DNA of 64,000 bases, taken from NCBI RefSeq assembly GCF_916858675.1, contig NZ_CAKASM010000020.1:1-64000 (forward strand). The letters are read 5' to 3'. The position numbers were made by a program, and so were the translations under genes. The notes below the pieces were generated by a model that was not told the origin of the DNA, made no database searches, and saw only the letters and a list, made by a program, of their open reading frames with translations. The DNA is from Sphingomonas sp. Leaf21. Lineage in GTDB: Bacteria; Pseudomonadota; Alphaproteobacteria; Sphingomonadales; Sphingomonadaceae. Of the stretch, positions 35,978 to 44,676 are shown piece by piece; positions within the stretch are counted from its first letter, which is position 1, and each line of letters opens with the position of its first letter.

Positions 35978-38710
35978 ATGACGGGTATGAAGACTGTGCG
36001 CGCGGGCGCCATATTGCTGGCGGGCACGATGCTGTCAGGCGTCCCCGTCTGGGCGCAGACCGCTACCCCCGCGCCCGGCGGTGCCGCCGCCACGCCGACG
36101 GCGGCGGTCGCGCCCGCTCCGGTGCGGACGATCAAGACGCTCCGGGTCGAGGGTGCGCAGCGCATCGAGCCCGAGACGGTGCTCTCCTATACGAAGCTGC
36201 GCGTCGGCATCCCCTACACGCCGGAGACGCTCGACCAGGCGCTGAAGGATCTCCAGGCGTCGGACCTGTTCGCCGACTTCTCGATCTCGGGCGTCGAGTC
36301 CGGTGACATCGTGCTGCGCGTGCGCGAGAACCCGATCATCAACCGGGTCATTCTGGAGGGCAACAAGCGCCTGAAGGAAGACAAGATCAAGAAGGAGATC
36401 AAGCTCGCGCCGCGGCAGATCTTCACCCGCACCGCCGTGCGGCAGGACGTGGCGCGCATCGTCGAGCTCTATCGCCGCCAGGGCCGGTTCGGCGCGGTGG
36501 TCGAGCCCAAGATGGTCAATCTCGACCAGAACCGCGTCGACGTGGTGTTCGAGATCAGCGAGGGCCCGAAGTCCAAGGTCCGCCAGATCAACATCATCGG
36601 TAACGAGAAATTCTCCGACGACGAACTGCGCGGTGCGATGTACACCAAGCAGTCGCGCTGGTTCCGCTTCCTGTCCTCGGCAACCAGCTACGACCAGGAT
36701 CGCCTGGCCGCCGACCAGCAGAAGCTGCGCGCCTTCTATCTCAGCAACGGCTATGCCGATTTCCGCGTGACCAGCGCCGTCGCCGAACTGACGCCGGACA
36801 AGAAGGACTTCATCATCACCTATGTGGTGGAGGAAGGTCCCCGCTACAAATTCGGTGACGTGAAGGTCGACAGCCAGATCCGCGACTTCGACAACGAAAA
36901 GCTGGCCCAGTCGCTGCCGATGAAGAAGGGCGACTGGTACAACGCCAAGCTGATCGAGGACTCGATCGACAGCCTCAGCCAGACGGCGGGCCTGTTCGGC
37001 TATGCCTTCACCGACGTGAACCCCGACTTCCAGCGCGACAAGGAAGCGCTGACGATGTCGATCACGTTCAACATCGCGGAAGCCAAGCGCACCTATGTCG
37101 AGCGGATCGACATCAACGGCAACACGCAGACGCAGGACAAGGTCGTCCGCCGCGAGATCCGCGTGGCCGAGGGCGACGCCTTCAACAGCTTCCAGGTCCG
37201 CCGCAGCCAGGACCGCATCAACTCGCTCGGCTATTTCCAGGAAAAGCTGGAGATCAAGCAGAACCCCGGTTCGACGCCCGACCGCATCGTTCTGGAAACC
37301 AATGTCGAGGAACAGTCGACCGGTTCGCTCCAGCTTTCCGCCGGTTACTCGTCGCTCGAGCGTTTCATCATCCAGGCGAACATCACCCAGCGGAACTTCC
37401 GCGGCAAGGGCCAGGAACTGCGCGCGGGCGTGAACTATTCGGCCTATTCCAAGTCGATCGAACTGGGCTTCACCGAGCCCTATGTCTTCGACAAGAATAT
37501 CGCGCTGGGCGTCGACGTGTTCCGCCGCGACTATAACTCGTTCAACTATCTGGGCACCACGCGCCAGACGACCTACAGCCAGGTGTCGACCGGCTTCCAG
37601 GTTCGTGCGGGTGTGCCGCTGACCGAATATTGGTCGCTGTCGGGTCGCTACGGCCTAACCTATGACGAGGTCGGCCTGGCCTCGTCCTTCTTCAACGCCG
37701 ACGGCACCTGTAACTACCAGACCGCTGGCCGCTATCTCTGCGACTCGATCGGTAATCGCTGGACCTCGTCGGTCGGCTATTCGCTGATCTATGACAGCCT
37801 GAACAGCCGCCTGCGTCCGACCGCCGGTCATCGCTTCTCGTTCAGCCAGGATTTCGCGGGCCTTGGCGGCGACGTGAAATATATCCGCACCCGTGCGGAA
37901 GGCGCGAAGTTCATGGGCCTGGGCAAGGGCTTCGTCTTCTCGCTGCTGGGCGAGGGCGGTTACATCCACTCGCTCGAGGGCAGTCGTGGCGCAGGCATCG
38001 ATCCGGTCCGGATCGTCGACCGCTTCTATCTGGGCGAGCCGCAGTTCCGCGGCTTCGACATTCGCGGCGTCGGTCCGCGCGTCCTGCGCGTACCCTATGT
38101 CATCGGCGCGGATGGCAGCCAGTCGAAGCAGACCGATCGCGACCAGATCGTCGACGACTCGCTGGGCGGCCGCGCCTACTACCTCGCCCGCGCCGAACTC
38201 GAGCTTCCGCTGGGTTCGGGTGCGCGCGAAATGGGCCTTCGCCCGAGCATCTATGTCCAGGCGGGCAGCCTGTGGGGCGTGACCCGGCCACTGCCGTCGC
38301 TGAACTTCCCGCAGGCGCGCGACGCCAGCGGCAAGTTGCTGTTCAACAAGGACGGTTCGCCGACCCTGGCCCCGGCGCCGCTGGTCGACGGGCAGGGACG
38401 TCAGATCTATCAGGTGCCCAGCACCGCCGACGCGACCATTGCCAACCTGCAGACCACCTGCGCCACCGGCTATTCGTCGACGGCGGGCGGGGCCTGCACG
38501 GGCACCACGACCAATATCGCGCTGCAGAACACCAGCTATGCCGTCGAGGAATTCTACGGCGGCACGTGGAAGCCGCGCGTGTCGGTCGGTATCGGTGTGA
38601 ACTGGAATTCACCGTTCGGACCGCTGCGCATCGATCTGGCCAAGGCATTGATCACGCAGCCCGGGGATGACCCCAAGCTCATTACTTTCAACATAGGGAC
38701 GCAGTTCTGA
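35978..38710 (+). CDS. bamA: outer-membrane protein assembly factor BamA
   Basis: Essential Omp85 protein of about 910 aa that inserts beta-barrels. The signal peptide ends at VWAQ. Five POTRA domains follow (about residues 45-440), then a surface-antigen barrel to the C-terminal phenylalanine (NIGTQF). The barrel includes FYLGEPQFRGFDIRGVGPR with the lid-lock RGF motif. The barrel has longer loops than E. coli BamA (810 aa), for instance a Ser/Thr/Gly-rich insertion near residue 820-860. The ATG at 35978 gives a standard signal peptide; a GTG at 35969 is possible. Its stop shares a base with the skp start. Confidence 0.96.
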   Translation: MTGMKTVRAGAILLAGTMLSGVPVWAQTATPAPGGAAATPTAAVAPAPVRTIKTLRVEGAQRIEPETVLSYTKLRVGIPYTPETLDQALKDLQASDLFADFSISGVESGDIVLRVRENPIINRVILEGNKRLKEDKIKKEIKLAPRQIFTRTAVRQDVARIVELYRRQGRFGAVVEPKMVNLDQNRVDVVFEISEGPKSKVRQINIIGNEKFSDDELRGAMYTKQSRWFRFLSSATSYDQDRLAADQQKLRAFYLSNGYADFRVTSAVAELTPDKKDFIITYVVEEGPRYKFGDVKVDSQIRDFDNEKLAQSLPMKKGDWYNAKLIEDSIDSLSQTAGLFGYAFTDVNPDFQRDKEALTMSITFNIAEAKRTYVERIDINGNTQTQDKVVRREIRVAEGDAFNSFQVRRSQDRINSLGYFQEKLEIKQNPGSTPDRIVLETNVEEQSTGSLQLSAGYSSLERFIIQANITQRNFRGKGQELRAGVNYSAYSKSIELGFTEPYVFDKNIALGVDVFRRDYNSFNYLGTTRQTTYSQVSTGFQVRAGVPLTEYWSLSGRYGLTYDEVGLASSFFNADGTCNYQTAGRYLCDSIGNRWTSSVGYSLIYDSLNSRLRPTAGHRFSFSQDFAGLGGDVKYIRTRAEGAKFMGLGKGFVFSLLGEGGYIHSLEGSRGAGIDPVRIVDRFYLGEPQFRGFDIRGVGPRVLRVPYVIGADGSQSKQTDRDQIVDDSLGGRAYYLARAELELPLGSGAREMGLRPSIYVQAGSLWGVTRPLPSLNFPQARDASGKLLFNKDGSPTLAPAPLVDGQGRQIYQVPSTADATIANLQTTCATGYSSTAGGACTGTTTNIALQNTSYAVEEFYGGTWKPRVSVGIGVNWNSPFGPLRIDLAKALITQPGDDPKLITFNIGTQF

Positions 38711-39378
38711 TGAAGACGATTTCGAAGCTTTTCCTTGCAGCGGCCCTGGTCGCCCCTGCGGCGACCGTCGCCACCACCGCGCAGGCGCAGGTGAACGGCG
38801 TCGCCGTCGCCGATCCGCAGGGCGCGATCGCCGGTTCGCGTGCCTGGACGGCCGCCCGTCAGCAGATCGAGACGACCTACAAGGCGCAGCTCGACCAGGC
38901 CGAGACCCGCCGGACCGCGCTGGGCCGCGAGCTCCAGCCGCTGGTCGACGCGTTCCAGACCGCGCGTGCGGCCCCCAACGCCAATGAGGCGTCGCTGCGC
39001 ACCCAGGCGCAGGCGATCCAGACCCGTCAGCAGGCCGCCGAGCAGGAACTGGCCCGCCTGACCCAGCCCGCCGTCCGCGCGCAGACCTATGCGGTCGAGC
39101 AGATCCAGGCGCGCCTGGGCGAAGCGGTGCAGAACGCCGTCCGCGCCAAGAATGTCAGCCTGCTGGTCAGCCCGCAGGCGGTGCTGTTCATGCAGCCGAC
39201 CGCCGACATCACCTCGGCGGTGACCGCCGAGCTCGACAAGCTGGTCCCGACCGTCAGCATCACCCCGCCCGCCGGCTGGCAGCCTGGCCAGCAGGGTCAG
39301 CAGCAGGGTGCGGCCCCCGCCGCCGCTCCGGCCGCCACCGCCCCGGCGCCCGCGCGTCGCCAGAACAGCGGCCGGTAA
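38710..39378 (+). CDS. skp: OmpH/Skp-family periplasmic chaperone
   Basis: Exported protein of 222 aa. The signal peptide ends at [20 protein letters not shown] is the conserved OmpH entry strand, a long Gln/Ala-rich coiled-coil covers about residues 55-130, and the C-terminal tail is Gln/Pro/Ala-rich and probably disordered. Skp holds unfolded outer-membrane proteins for BamA. The ATG is part of TGATG with the bamA stop. No lpxD follows, unlike in enterobacteria. Confidence 0.92.
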   Translation: MKTISKLFLAAALVAPAATVATTAQAQVNGVAVADPQGAIAGSRAWTAARQQIETTYKAQLDQAETRRTALGRELQPLVDAFQTARAAPNANEASLRTQAQAIQTRQQAAEQELARLTQPAVRAQTYAVEQIQARLGEAVQNAVRAKNVSLLVSPQAVLFMQPTADITSAVTAELDKLVPTVSITPPAGWQPGQQGQQQGAAPAAAPAATAPAPARRQNSGR

Positions 39379-39409
39379 TCTCGTCGTGAGCGAGACGGAG
39401 AAGACCATC

Positions 39410-39862
39410 ATGGGCCCGCTGGACGTCACGCGGGTCATGGCGGCTATCCCGCACCGCTATCCGATGCTGCTGGTCGATCGTGTCGAGGAGCTGATCCTCG
39501 ACACGTCGATCCGCGCGGTGAAGGCGGTGACGATCAACGAGGGCTTTTTCCAGGGCCATTATCCCGGCCGTCCGATCATGCCGGGCGTGCTGATCGTCGA
39601 GGCGCTGGCACAGGCCGCCGGTGTCCTGGGCGTCGAAAGCCTGGGCCTCGCCAACTCGGGCAAGCTGGTCTATTTCATGTCGATCGACGGCGTGAAGTTC
39701 CGCAAGCCCGTGGAGCCCGGCGTCCTCCTCCATCTGGAGGTCGACTTCGTGTCGAAGCGCACCCGCGTCTGCAAATTCGCCGGTGTCGCCAAGATCGACG
39801 GTGTCGTCGTGGCAGAGGCCAATTTTACCGCGATGATCGCCGATCCGCCCGCAGTGGCGTAA
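39410..39862 (+). CDS. fabZ: 3-hydroxyacyl-[acyl-carrier-protein] dehydratase FabZ
   Basis: Hot-dog-fold dehydratase of 150 aa in fatty acid elongation. Catalytic His50 is in [15 protein letters not shown] and Glu64 in LIVEALAQA. The ATG at 39410 was chosen because GGAG lies 9 bases upstream and the length matches E. coli FabZ. A GTG at 39386 would add eight residues. It sits 31 bases after skp, in the place where lpxD, fabZ and lpxA occur in LPS producers. Confidence 0.95.
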   Translation: MGPLDVTRVMAAIPHRYPMLLVDRVEELILDTSIRAVKAVTINEGFFQGHYPGRPIMPGVLIVEALAQAAGVLGVESLGLANSGKLVYFMSIDGVKFRKPVEPGVLLHLEVDFVSKRTRVCKFAGVAKIDGVVVAEANFTAMIADPPAVA

Positions 39863-39890
39863 TCTCGGGCGCAAGCGACCGTCACGGCTT

Positions 39891-39919
39891 TTGACTAACC
39901 TGGCGTGGTCCGCTATGGG
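39891..39919 (+). promoter_or_regulatory. probable sigma-70 type promoter of rpmE
   Basis: TTGACT (39891-39896) and TATGGG (39914-39919) are separated by 17 bases. They lie between fabZ and rpmE, about 55 bases before the rpmE ATG, giving rpmE its own promoter. Confidence 0.55.
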
Positions 39920-39938
39920 CCGCGCCTTGGCGCTTTAA

Positions 39939-39956
39939 GGCTGGTCGGAACCAGCC
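39939..39956 (+). promoter_or_regulatory. hairpin in the rpmE leader
   Basis: GGCTGGT (39939-39945) and ACCAGCC (39950-39956) form a perfect 7-bp stem with loop CGGA, 17 bases before the start codon. It could be a leader structure affecting translation of L31. Confidence 0.4.
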
Positions 39957-39973
39957 ATTTCCGGAGCATTATC

Positions 39974-40204
39974 ATGAAGACCGACACGCATCCCGACTAT
40001 CACATGATCAAGGTGCAGATGACCGACGGCACCGTGTTCGAAACCCGCTCCACCTGGGGCAAGGAAGGCGACACGATGCAGCTCGACATCGACCCGCTGG
40101 CGCATCCGGCCTGGACCGGCGGTCGCGGCACGATGCTCGACACGGGCGGTCAGGTCGCGCGCTTCAACAAGCGTTTCGGCGGCGGTCTCACGCTCCGCAA
40201 GTAA
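39974..40204 (+). CDS. rpmE: 50S ribosomal protein L31
   Basis: Ribosomal protein of 76 aa. The start [19 protein letters not shown] and the end [13 protein letters not shown] match bL31. The zinc-binding cysteines of the C+ form are absent, so this is the zinc-independent type. The ATG at 39974 gives normal length; the upstream open frame is leader. A strong terminator follows. Confidence 0.95.
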   Translation: MKTDTHPDYHMIKVQMTDGTVFETRSTWGKEGDTMQLDIDPLAHPAWTGGRGTMLDTGGQVARFNKRFGGGLTLRK

Positions 40205-40236
40205 TCGTCTCGCTCACCCGAGCGGACGTCGAAATG

Positions 40237-40271
40237 GCCCGGTGCTTCGTGACGAAGCGCCGGGCTTTTTT
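40237..40271 (+). terminator. Rho-independent terminator of rpmE
   Basis: A 13-bp stem, GCCCGGTGCTTCG (40237-40249) with CGAAGCGCCGGGC (40253-40265), has a 3-nt loop and is followed by six T residues. Confidence 0.92.
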
Positions 40272-40343
40272 CTTGGACTTTATCTGTAATCGGGATAGCG
40301 ACCCCTATACGTCTCATTAACCGAGAAATTATAACCTTCCCTT

Positions 40344-40703
40344 ATGTTTGCCGCCGAATTCGAGACCGTCGCCACCAGCGGTCGCCAACGCCAGGCGGCG
40401 GCGGCGGACGCGTCGGGCGGCGACGGCGCCCGTGACGGTTTGGCCCGCGCGCTATGCCGCGTCGTCGAAATCTCGAGGGAGGGGGCCCGCCTCCAGACCT
40501 ATATCCCGCTCGTTTGCGGATCGCTCATCTGCCTGCATCTGCCCGATACCGAGGGGGTGCTGGCGCGCGTCGTCTGGGCGTCGGACTTCTCCGCCCGCTG
40601 CCAGTTCCGCAAGGCGCTGTCGGCCGAGCTTCTCGAAAGCCTGTCGTCGCGAAGCTGGGAGAGCGCCAAGGGCTGGCTGGCCAGTCGTCGGGAGTTCGGC
40701 TAG
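40344..40703 (+). CDS. PilZ-domain-like protein
   Basis: Protein of 119 aa whose centre, RVVEISREGARLQTYIPL and LARVVWASDFSARCQF, has the beta-barrel pattern of PilZ domains. The usual c-di-GMP contacts are incomplete: the second motif is E-x-S-x-x-G, close to D/N-x-S-x-x-G, but no clear RxxxR precedes it. It may therefore be a non-binding PilZ adaptor. It is monocistronic, following the rpmE terminator. Confidence 0.65.
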   Translation: MFAAEFETVATSGRQRQAAAADASGGDGARDGLARALCRVVEISREGARLQTYIPLVCGSLICLHLPDTEGVLARVVWASDFSARCQFRKALSAELLESLSSRSWESAKGWLASRREFG

Positions 40704-40751
40704 GCATCGGGGAAAGCCGTAACAATTGGAACGATCTTGACCCTCCCCGCC

Positions 40752-42140
40752 ATGCCCGTGACCGCCTTGCCGCGCGACGACGACAGCATCGCCGCCGTCA
40801 GCGTCACCGAATTGTTCACGATCGGCATCGGCCCGTCGAGTTCGCACACGGTCGGCCCGATGCGCGCGGCCAAGGCATTCGCGGTCGAGATGCTCGATAC
40901 CGGCCTCATACCCGAAAGGGTCCAGGCGGAGATGTTCGGCTCGCTGTCGCTGACCGGGCGGGGGCACCATAGCGACCGCGCGGTCCTGCTGGGACTGGCG
41001 GGTCAGACACCCGAGACCGTCGATCCCGACGCGATAGAGGGGCTGCTCGCCGACATCGCGGGTTCGGGGGAAATCCTGCTCGACGGGCGCCATCGCCTCC
41101 GCTTCGACTATACGGAGGATCTGCTCTTCCGCCCCGGATTCCTGCCCGCGCATCCCAACGGCATGGTGTTCACGGCTTTCCTGCCCGATGGCAGCAGCGT
41201 GATCCGGCGCTTCTATTCGATCGGCGGCGGCGCGATCCGGATGGAGGGGGCCGAGCCGATGCGGACCAACCGGCGGCTCGCCCATCCCTTCGCATCGGGC
41301 GCCGAACTGCTCGAGCGGACCGCCGAAACCGGGCTGTCGATCGCGCAGATCGTCCGGGCCAATGAGGCGGCGTGGCGCGAGGACGGCGAGACCGACGCGT
41401 TCCTCGATCGGGTGCGCGATGCGATGTGCGGCGCGATCGAGCGCGGTTGCGCGGCCTCTGGCATCCTCCCCGGCGGCCTGAAGGTTCAGCGACGCGCGCA
41501 GGCGATCAAGCAGAAGTTGCTCGACCGGGGCCCACGCACCGACCCGAGCCTGGTATTCGAGTGGGTCAGCCTATGGGCGCTCGCCGTCAATGAGGAGAAT
41601 GCGGCAGGGGGCCGCGTCGTCACCGCGCCGACCAACGGGGCGGCGGGGGTGATCCCGGCGGTGATGCGCTATTACGAGGCGTTCGTTCACGGCGCGACGC
41701 GCGACGGCGTCCGCACCCTCTTGCTGACGGCGGCGGCGGTCGGGATGCTCTACAAGAAGCGTGCGTCGATCTCGGCGGCGGAGATGGGGTGTCAGGGCGA
41801 GGTGGGCGTCGCCTGTTCGATGGCGGCGGCGGGGCTGGCGGCGGCATTGGGCGGCTCACCGGCGCAGGTCGAGAATGCCGCCGAGATCGGCATGGAGCAT
41901 AATCTGGGGCTGACCTGCGATCCGATCGGTGGGCTCGTTCAGATTCCCTGTATCGAACGCAACACGATGGGCGCGATAAAGGCGATCAACGCGGCCTATC
42001 TTGCGCTGCACGGCGACGGGCGGCACATCGTCAGCCTGGATCAGGTGATCGAGACGATGCGCCAGACCGGCGAGGACATGAAGTCGCAATATAAGGAGAC
42101 GAGCCTGGGCGGGCTCGCGGTCAACGTCGTCGAGTGCTGA
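40752..42140 (+). CDS. sdaA: L-serine ammonia-lyase, iron-sulfur type
   Basis: Single-chain enzyme of 462 aa that deaminates L-serine to pyruvate. The N-terminal beta domain has [20 protein letters not shown], and the C-terminal alpha domain has the cysteines for the [4Fe-4S] cluster in [24 protein letters not shown] and IPCIERN. The ATG at 40752 is used; a TTG at 40737 is an alternative. Its stop codon directly abuts the stop of the convergent ThuA-like gene, with no intervening base. Confidence 0.95.
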   Translation: MPVTALPRDDDSIAAVSVTELFTIGIGPSSSHTVGPMRAAKAFAVEMLDTGLIPERVQAEMFGSLSLTGRGHHSDRAVLLGLAGQTPETVDPDAIEGLLADIAGSGEILLDGRHRLRFDYTEDLLFRPGFLPAHPNGMVFTAFLPDGSSVIRRFYSIGGGAIRMEGAEPMRTNRRLAHPFASGAELLERTAETGLSIAQIVRANEAAWREDGETDAFLDRVRDAMCGAIERGCAASGILPGGLKVQRRAQAIKQKLLDRGPRTDPSLVFEWVSLWALAVNEENAAGGRVVTAPTNGAAGVIPAVMRYYEAFVHGATRDGVRTLLLTAAAVGMLYKKRASISAAEMGCQGEVGVACSMAAAGLAAALGGSPAQVENAAEIGMEHNLGLTCDPIGGLVQIPCIERNTMGAIKAINAAYLALHGDGRHIVSLDQVIETMRQTGEDMKSQYKETSLGGLAVNVVEC

Positions 42141-42938
42141 TCACTTCGCCGCCCAGCGGATCGCGTTGGTCAGGATGCGGCGATATTCGGGATCGTCATA
42201 CAGCCCCGGCTCATGGCCCATCGCCGAATAGAAGACGTGCCCCTTGGTGCGCGGATTGACCCACATGATCGGATGGCTGCTGCCCATGCGCAGCGTTTCG
42301 CCGGGCCGGTAGCTGCTCTCGTCCACCTGGGCGAGCACCGTCATCCCCTGCCTGGCCGGATCGCGGTCGAAACTGTACCATTCGTCGCGTGCGGTCCACG
42401 GGCTCTTCACGCCCGCCATGACCGGGTGGCGTGGCTGGACGATATCGACGCGGGCGGGCTGGATGTGATCCTCGCCATTGGGGTGGCCGGTGAAGGTCGC
42501 GCCGATGATCGTGTCGACATACCAGGGCGCCTTGTGGCTGTTGTCGCCCGCCGCGTGCAGCGCGACGATGCCACCGCCCCGCGCCACGAACCGGGCGAGC
42601 GCGGCCTGTTGGTCGGGCGTCATGAAGTCGCCGCTGGCACTGTTCAGGACCACGACCGAAAAATGCGCGAGCTGGGCGTCGTTGAAGACCGCGGCATTCT
42701 CCGTGGTGAAGCTGGGATGGCCGAGGCGCCTGGCGATGTCGGCAAGGACGGCGTTGCTGTGCGGGATATGCTCGAAATGCCGCCAGCCATTGGTCTTGGA
42801 GACGATCAGTACGCCGCGATGGATATTGGCGGGGAGGGTGGGGGCGACGGTATCGACCACCTTGGCGGGCAGATGCGGGTCAGACGGCGCCTGCATCACC
42901 GCGACCATCGCCATCATCACCAGCGTTTTCAGCATCAT
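42141..42938 (-). CDS. exported ThuA-like domain protein
   Basis: Protein of 265 aa with a signal peptide (MMLKTLVMMAMVAVMQA) and a ThuA/trehalose-utilisation glutamine-amidotransferase-like fold: GVLIVSKTNGWRHFEHIP, VVLNSASGDFMTPDQQAAL, GGGIVALHAAGDN, WYVDTIIGATFTGHP and VFYSAMGHEPGLYDDP. The family is found in secreted carbohydrate-related proteins, but its biochemical activity is unsettled. GGGAGA precedes the ATG. It is convergent with sdaA with no gap. Confidence 0.85.
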   Translation of the reverse strand: MMLKTLVMMAMVAVMQAPSDPHLPAKVVDTVAPTLPANIHRGVLIVSKTNGWRHFEHIPHSNAVLADIARRLGHPSFTTENAAVFNDAQLAHFSVVVLNSASGDFMTPDQQAALARFVARGGGIVALHAAGDNSHKAPWYVDTIIGATFTGHPNGEDHIQPARVDIVQPRHPVMAGVKSPWTARDEWYSFDRDPARQGMTVLAQVDESSYRPGETLRMGSSHPIMWVNPRTKGHVFYSAMGHEPGLYDDPEYRRILTNAIRWAAK

Positions 42939-42983
42939 CCGTCTCCCTTTTTCCGGGAGCGTAGCGATGCGGGCGAGAGAGGC

Positions 42984-43118
42984 AAATCATTCCTCCCCTG
43001 CAAGGTAGGGGGACCATCCGAAGATGGTGGAGGGGGGCTTCCGCACTGGACGACCTATGAGGCGAGCCCCCTCCACCACCGCTTCGCGGCGGTCCCCCTC
43101 CCCGTACCGGGGAGGATC
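42984..43118. repeat. intergenic nested inverted repeat, family A copy 3
   Basis: AAATCATTCCTCCCC opens the element and GTACCGGGGAGGATCAA closes it. Inside are GGGGGACCATCC, GGTGGAGGGG and a matching CCCCTCCACCACCGCTTCGC followed by GGTCCCCCTCCCC. It lies between the promoter side of the ThuA-like gene and the stop of emrB, and reaches two bases into the emrB stop region. Sequence order and arms match the copies at 22351 and 30514. Confidence 0.75.
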
Positions 43119-44676
43119 AATCCGCCGCGATCGGGCCGTCATGCGGCTTGGGCCGCCGGGTGAACCAGGTCAGCGCCGCGAGGACGATGCACAGCCACGC
43201 CGAGACGTAGAAGATGTCGGTCGATGCCAGCAGATAGGCCTGGCCGACCATCTGCCGGGTGACGGCGGCGGCGGCCTGGACATCCGTCATGCCCAGATGG
43301 CTCAGCCCGTTCCTCGCCATCTGCCATGCCGAGCCCTGGCCGATCGCGTCGGACAGATGGGCCTGGTGCATCGCCTCGCGCCGGTCCCACATCGTCGTGG
43401 TCAGCGATGCGGCGAAGCTGCCCGCCGTAATACGCGCGAAGTTGGAGATGCCGGTGGCCGACGGAATCCGCGCCTGCGGCACGCCGTCCAGCGCGATGGT
43501 CAGCATCGCGAGGAAGAAGGTGCTCATCGCGATCCCTTGCACCATCAGCGGCAGGACGAAGTCGCCGAAGCTCGCCTGGGTGTTGAGGCCCGAGCGCATC
43601 CAGTAGGACACGCCGAACGCCGCGAACGCGATCGTCGCCATCAGGCGCGCATCGACCTTGCCCGACAGGCGGGCGACGACTGGCGTGAGCACCACCGCGA
43701 CCGCACCGCTCGGCGCCGCGACCAGCCCCGCCCATGTCGCGGTATAGCCAAGCTGCGTCTGCAACCAGAGCGGCAGAAGCAGCGTGTTGGCGAAGAACAC
43801 CGCGTAGCCGAGGCAGAAGGCGAGCGTCCCGATGCTGAAATTGCGCCCCTTGAACAGCGACAGGTCGACCGCCGGATTGGCGTCGGTCAACTCCCAGATC
43901 AGCCAGGCGACGAAGCCGACGATCGCGACGACGGTCATGACGACGATCCGGGTCGAATGGAACCAGTCGTCATTCTTGCCCAGGTCGAGCATCATCTGAA
44001 GCGCGCCGACCCAGACGACCAGCATGATCAGGCCCACCTTGTCGATCGGCAGGTTGCGGGTCGGCGTCTCCCGGCTCGACAGCCCGCGCCAGCACACGCC
44101 CGCACAGAACAGGCCGACCGGCACGTTGATCAGGAAGATCCAGCTCCAGTGATAATTGTCGGAGATGTAGCCGCCCAGGATCGGGCCCATGATCGGCGCG
44201 ACCAGCGTGGTCATCGACCAGATGCCGAGTGCGGTCGAGCGCTTCTGCGGCGGGAAGATCGAGATGAGCAGCGCCTGACTGCCCGGAATCATCGGGCCGG
44301 AGACGGCGCCCTGCAACACGCGGAAGCCGATCAGCGAGGACAGGTTCCACGCGATGCCGCACAGGAAGGAGGCGATGGTGAACAGCAGCACCGACACGCA
44401 GAAGGTGCGCACCACCCCGAATTTGCCCATCAGCCAGCCGGTCAGCGGCACCGCCACGCCATTGGCGACGGCAAAGGCGGTGACCACCCAGGTCGAATTG
44501 TCCGAACTCACGCCCAGATTGCCCGCGATGGTGGGCAGCGAGACGTTGGCGATGGTCGAGTCGAGCACCTGCATGAAGGTGCCCAGCGCCAGCGCGAAGG
44601 CGACCAGCGCCAGCGCCGGGCCTTTCAACGGGGCGGGGCCATCGCCTCCGCCCGCCTGAGCCGGGGTGCCCGCCAT
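43117..44676 (-). CDS. emrB: EmrB/QacA-type MFS drug exporter (DHA2 family, 14 TM)
   Basis: Inner-membrane proton-driven pump of 519 aa with about fourteen helices. Motif C-like LDSTIANVSLPTIAG, the loop LTGWLMGKFG and NYHWSWIFLINVPVG are characteristic of DHA2 exporters such as EmrB. The ATG at 44676 shares a base with the emrA stop (TGATG). It forms the motor of a tripartite pump with the EmrA and NodT-type proteins encoded upstream. Confidence 0.95.
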   Translation of the reverse strand: MAGTPAQAGGGDGPAPLKGPALALVAFALALGTFMQVLDSTIANVSLPTIAGNLGVSSDNSTWVVTAFAVANGVAVPLTGWLMGKFGVVRTFCVSVLLFTIASFLCGIAWNLSSLIGFRVLQGAVSGPMIPGSQALLISIFPPQKRSTALGIWSMTTLVAPIMGPILGGYISDNYHWSWIFLINVPVGLFCAGVCWRGLSSRETPTRNLPIDKVGLIMLVVWVGALQMMLDLGKNDDWFHSTRIVVMTVVAIVGFVAWLIWELTDANPAVDLSLFKGRNFSIGTLAFCLGYAVFFANTLLLPLWLQTQLGYTATWAGLVAAPSGAVAVVLTPVVARLSGKVDARLMATIAFAAFGVSYWMRSGLNTQASFGDFVLPLMVQGIAMSTFFLAMLTIALDGVPQARIPSATGISNFARITAGSFAASLTTTMWDRREAMHQAHLSDAIGQGSAWQMARNGLSHLGMTDVQAAAAVTRQMVGQAYLLASTDIFYVSAWLCIVLAALTWFTRRPKPHDGPIAAD

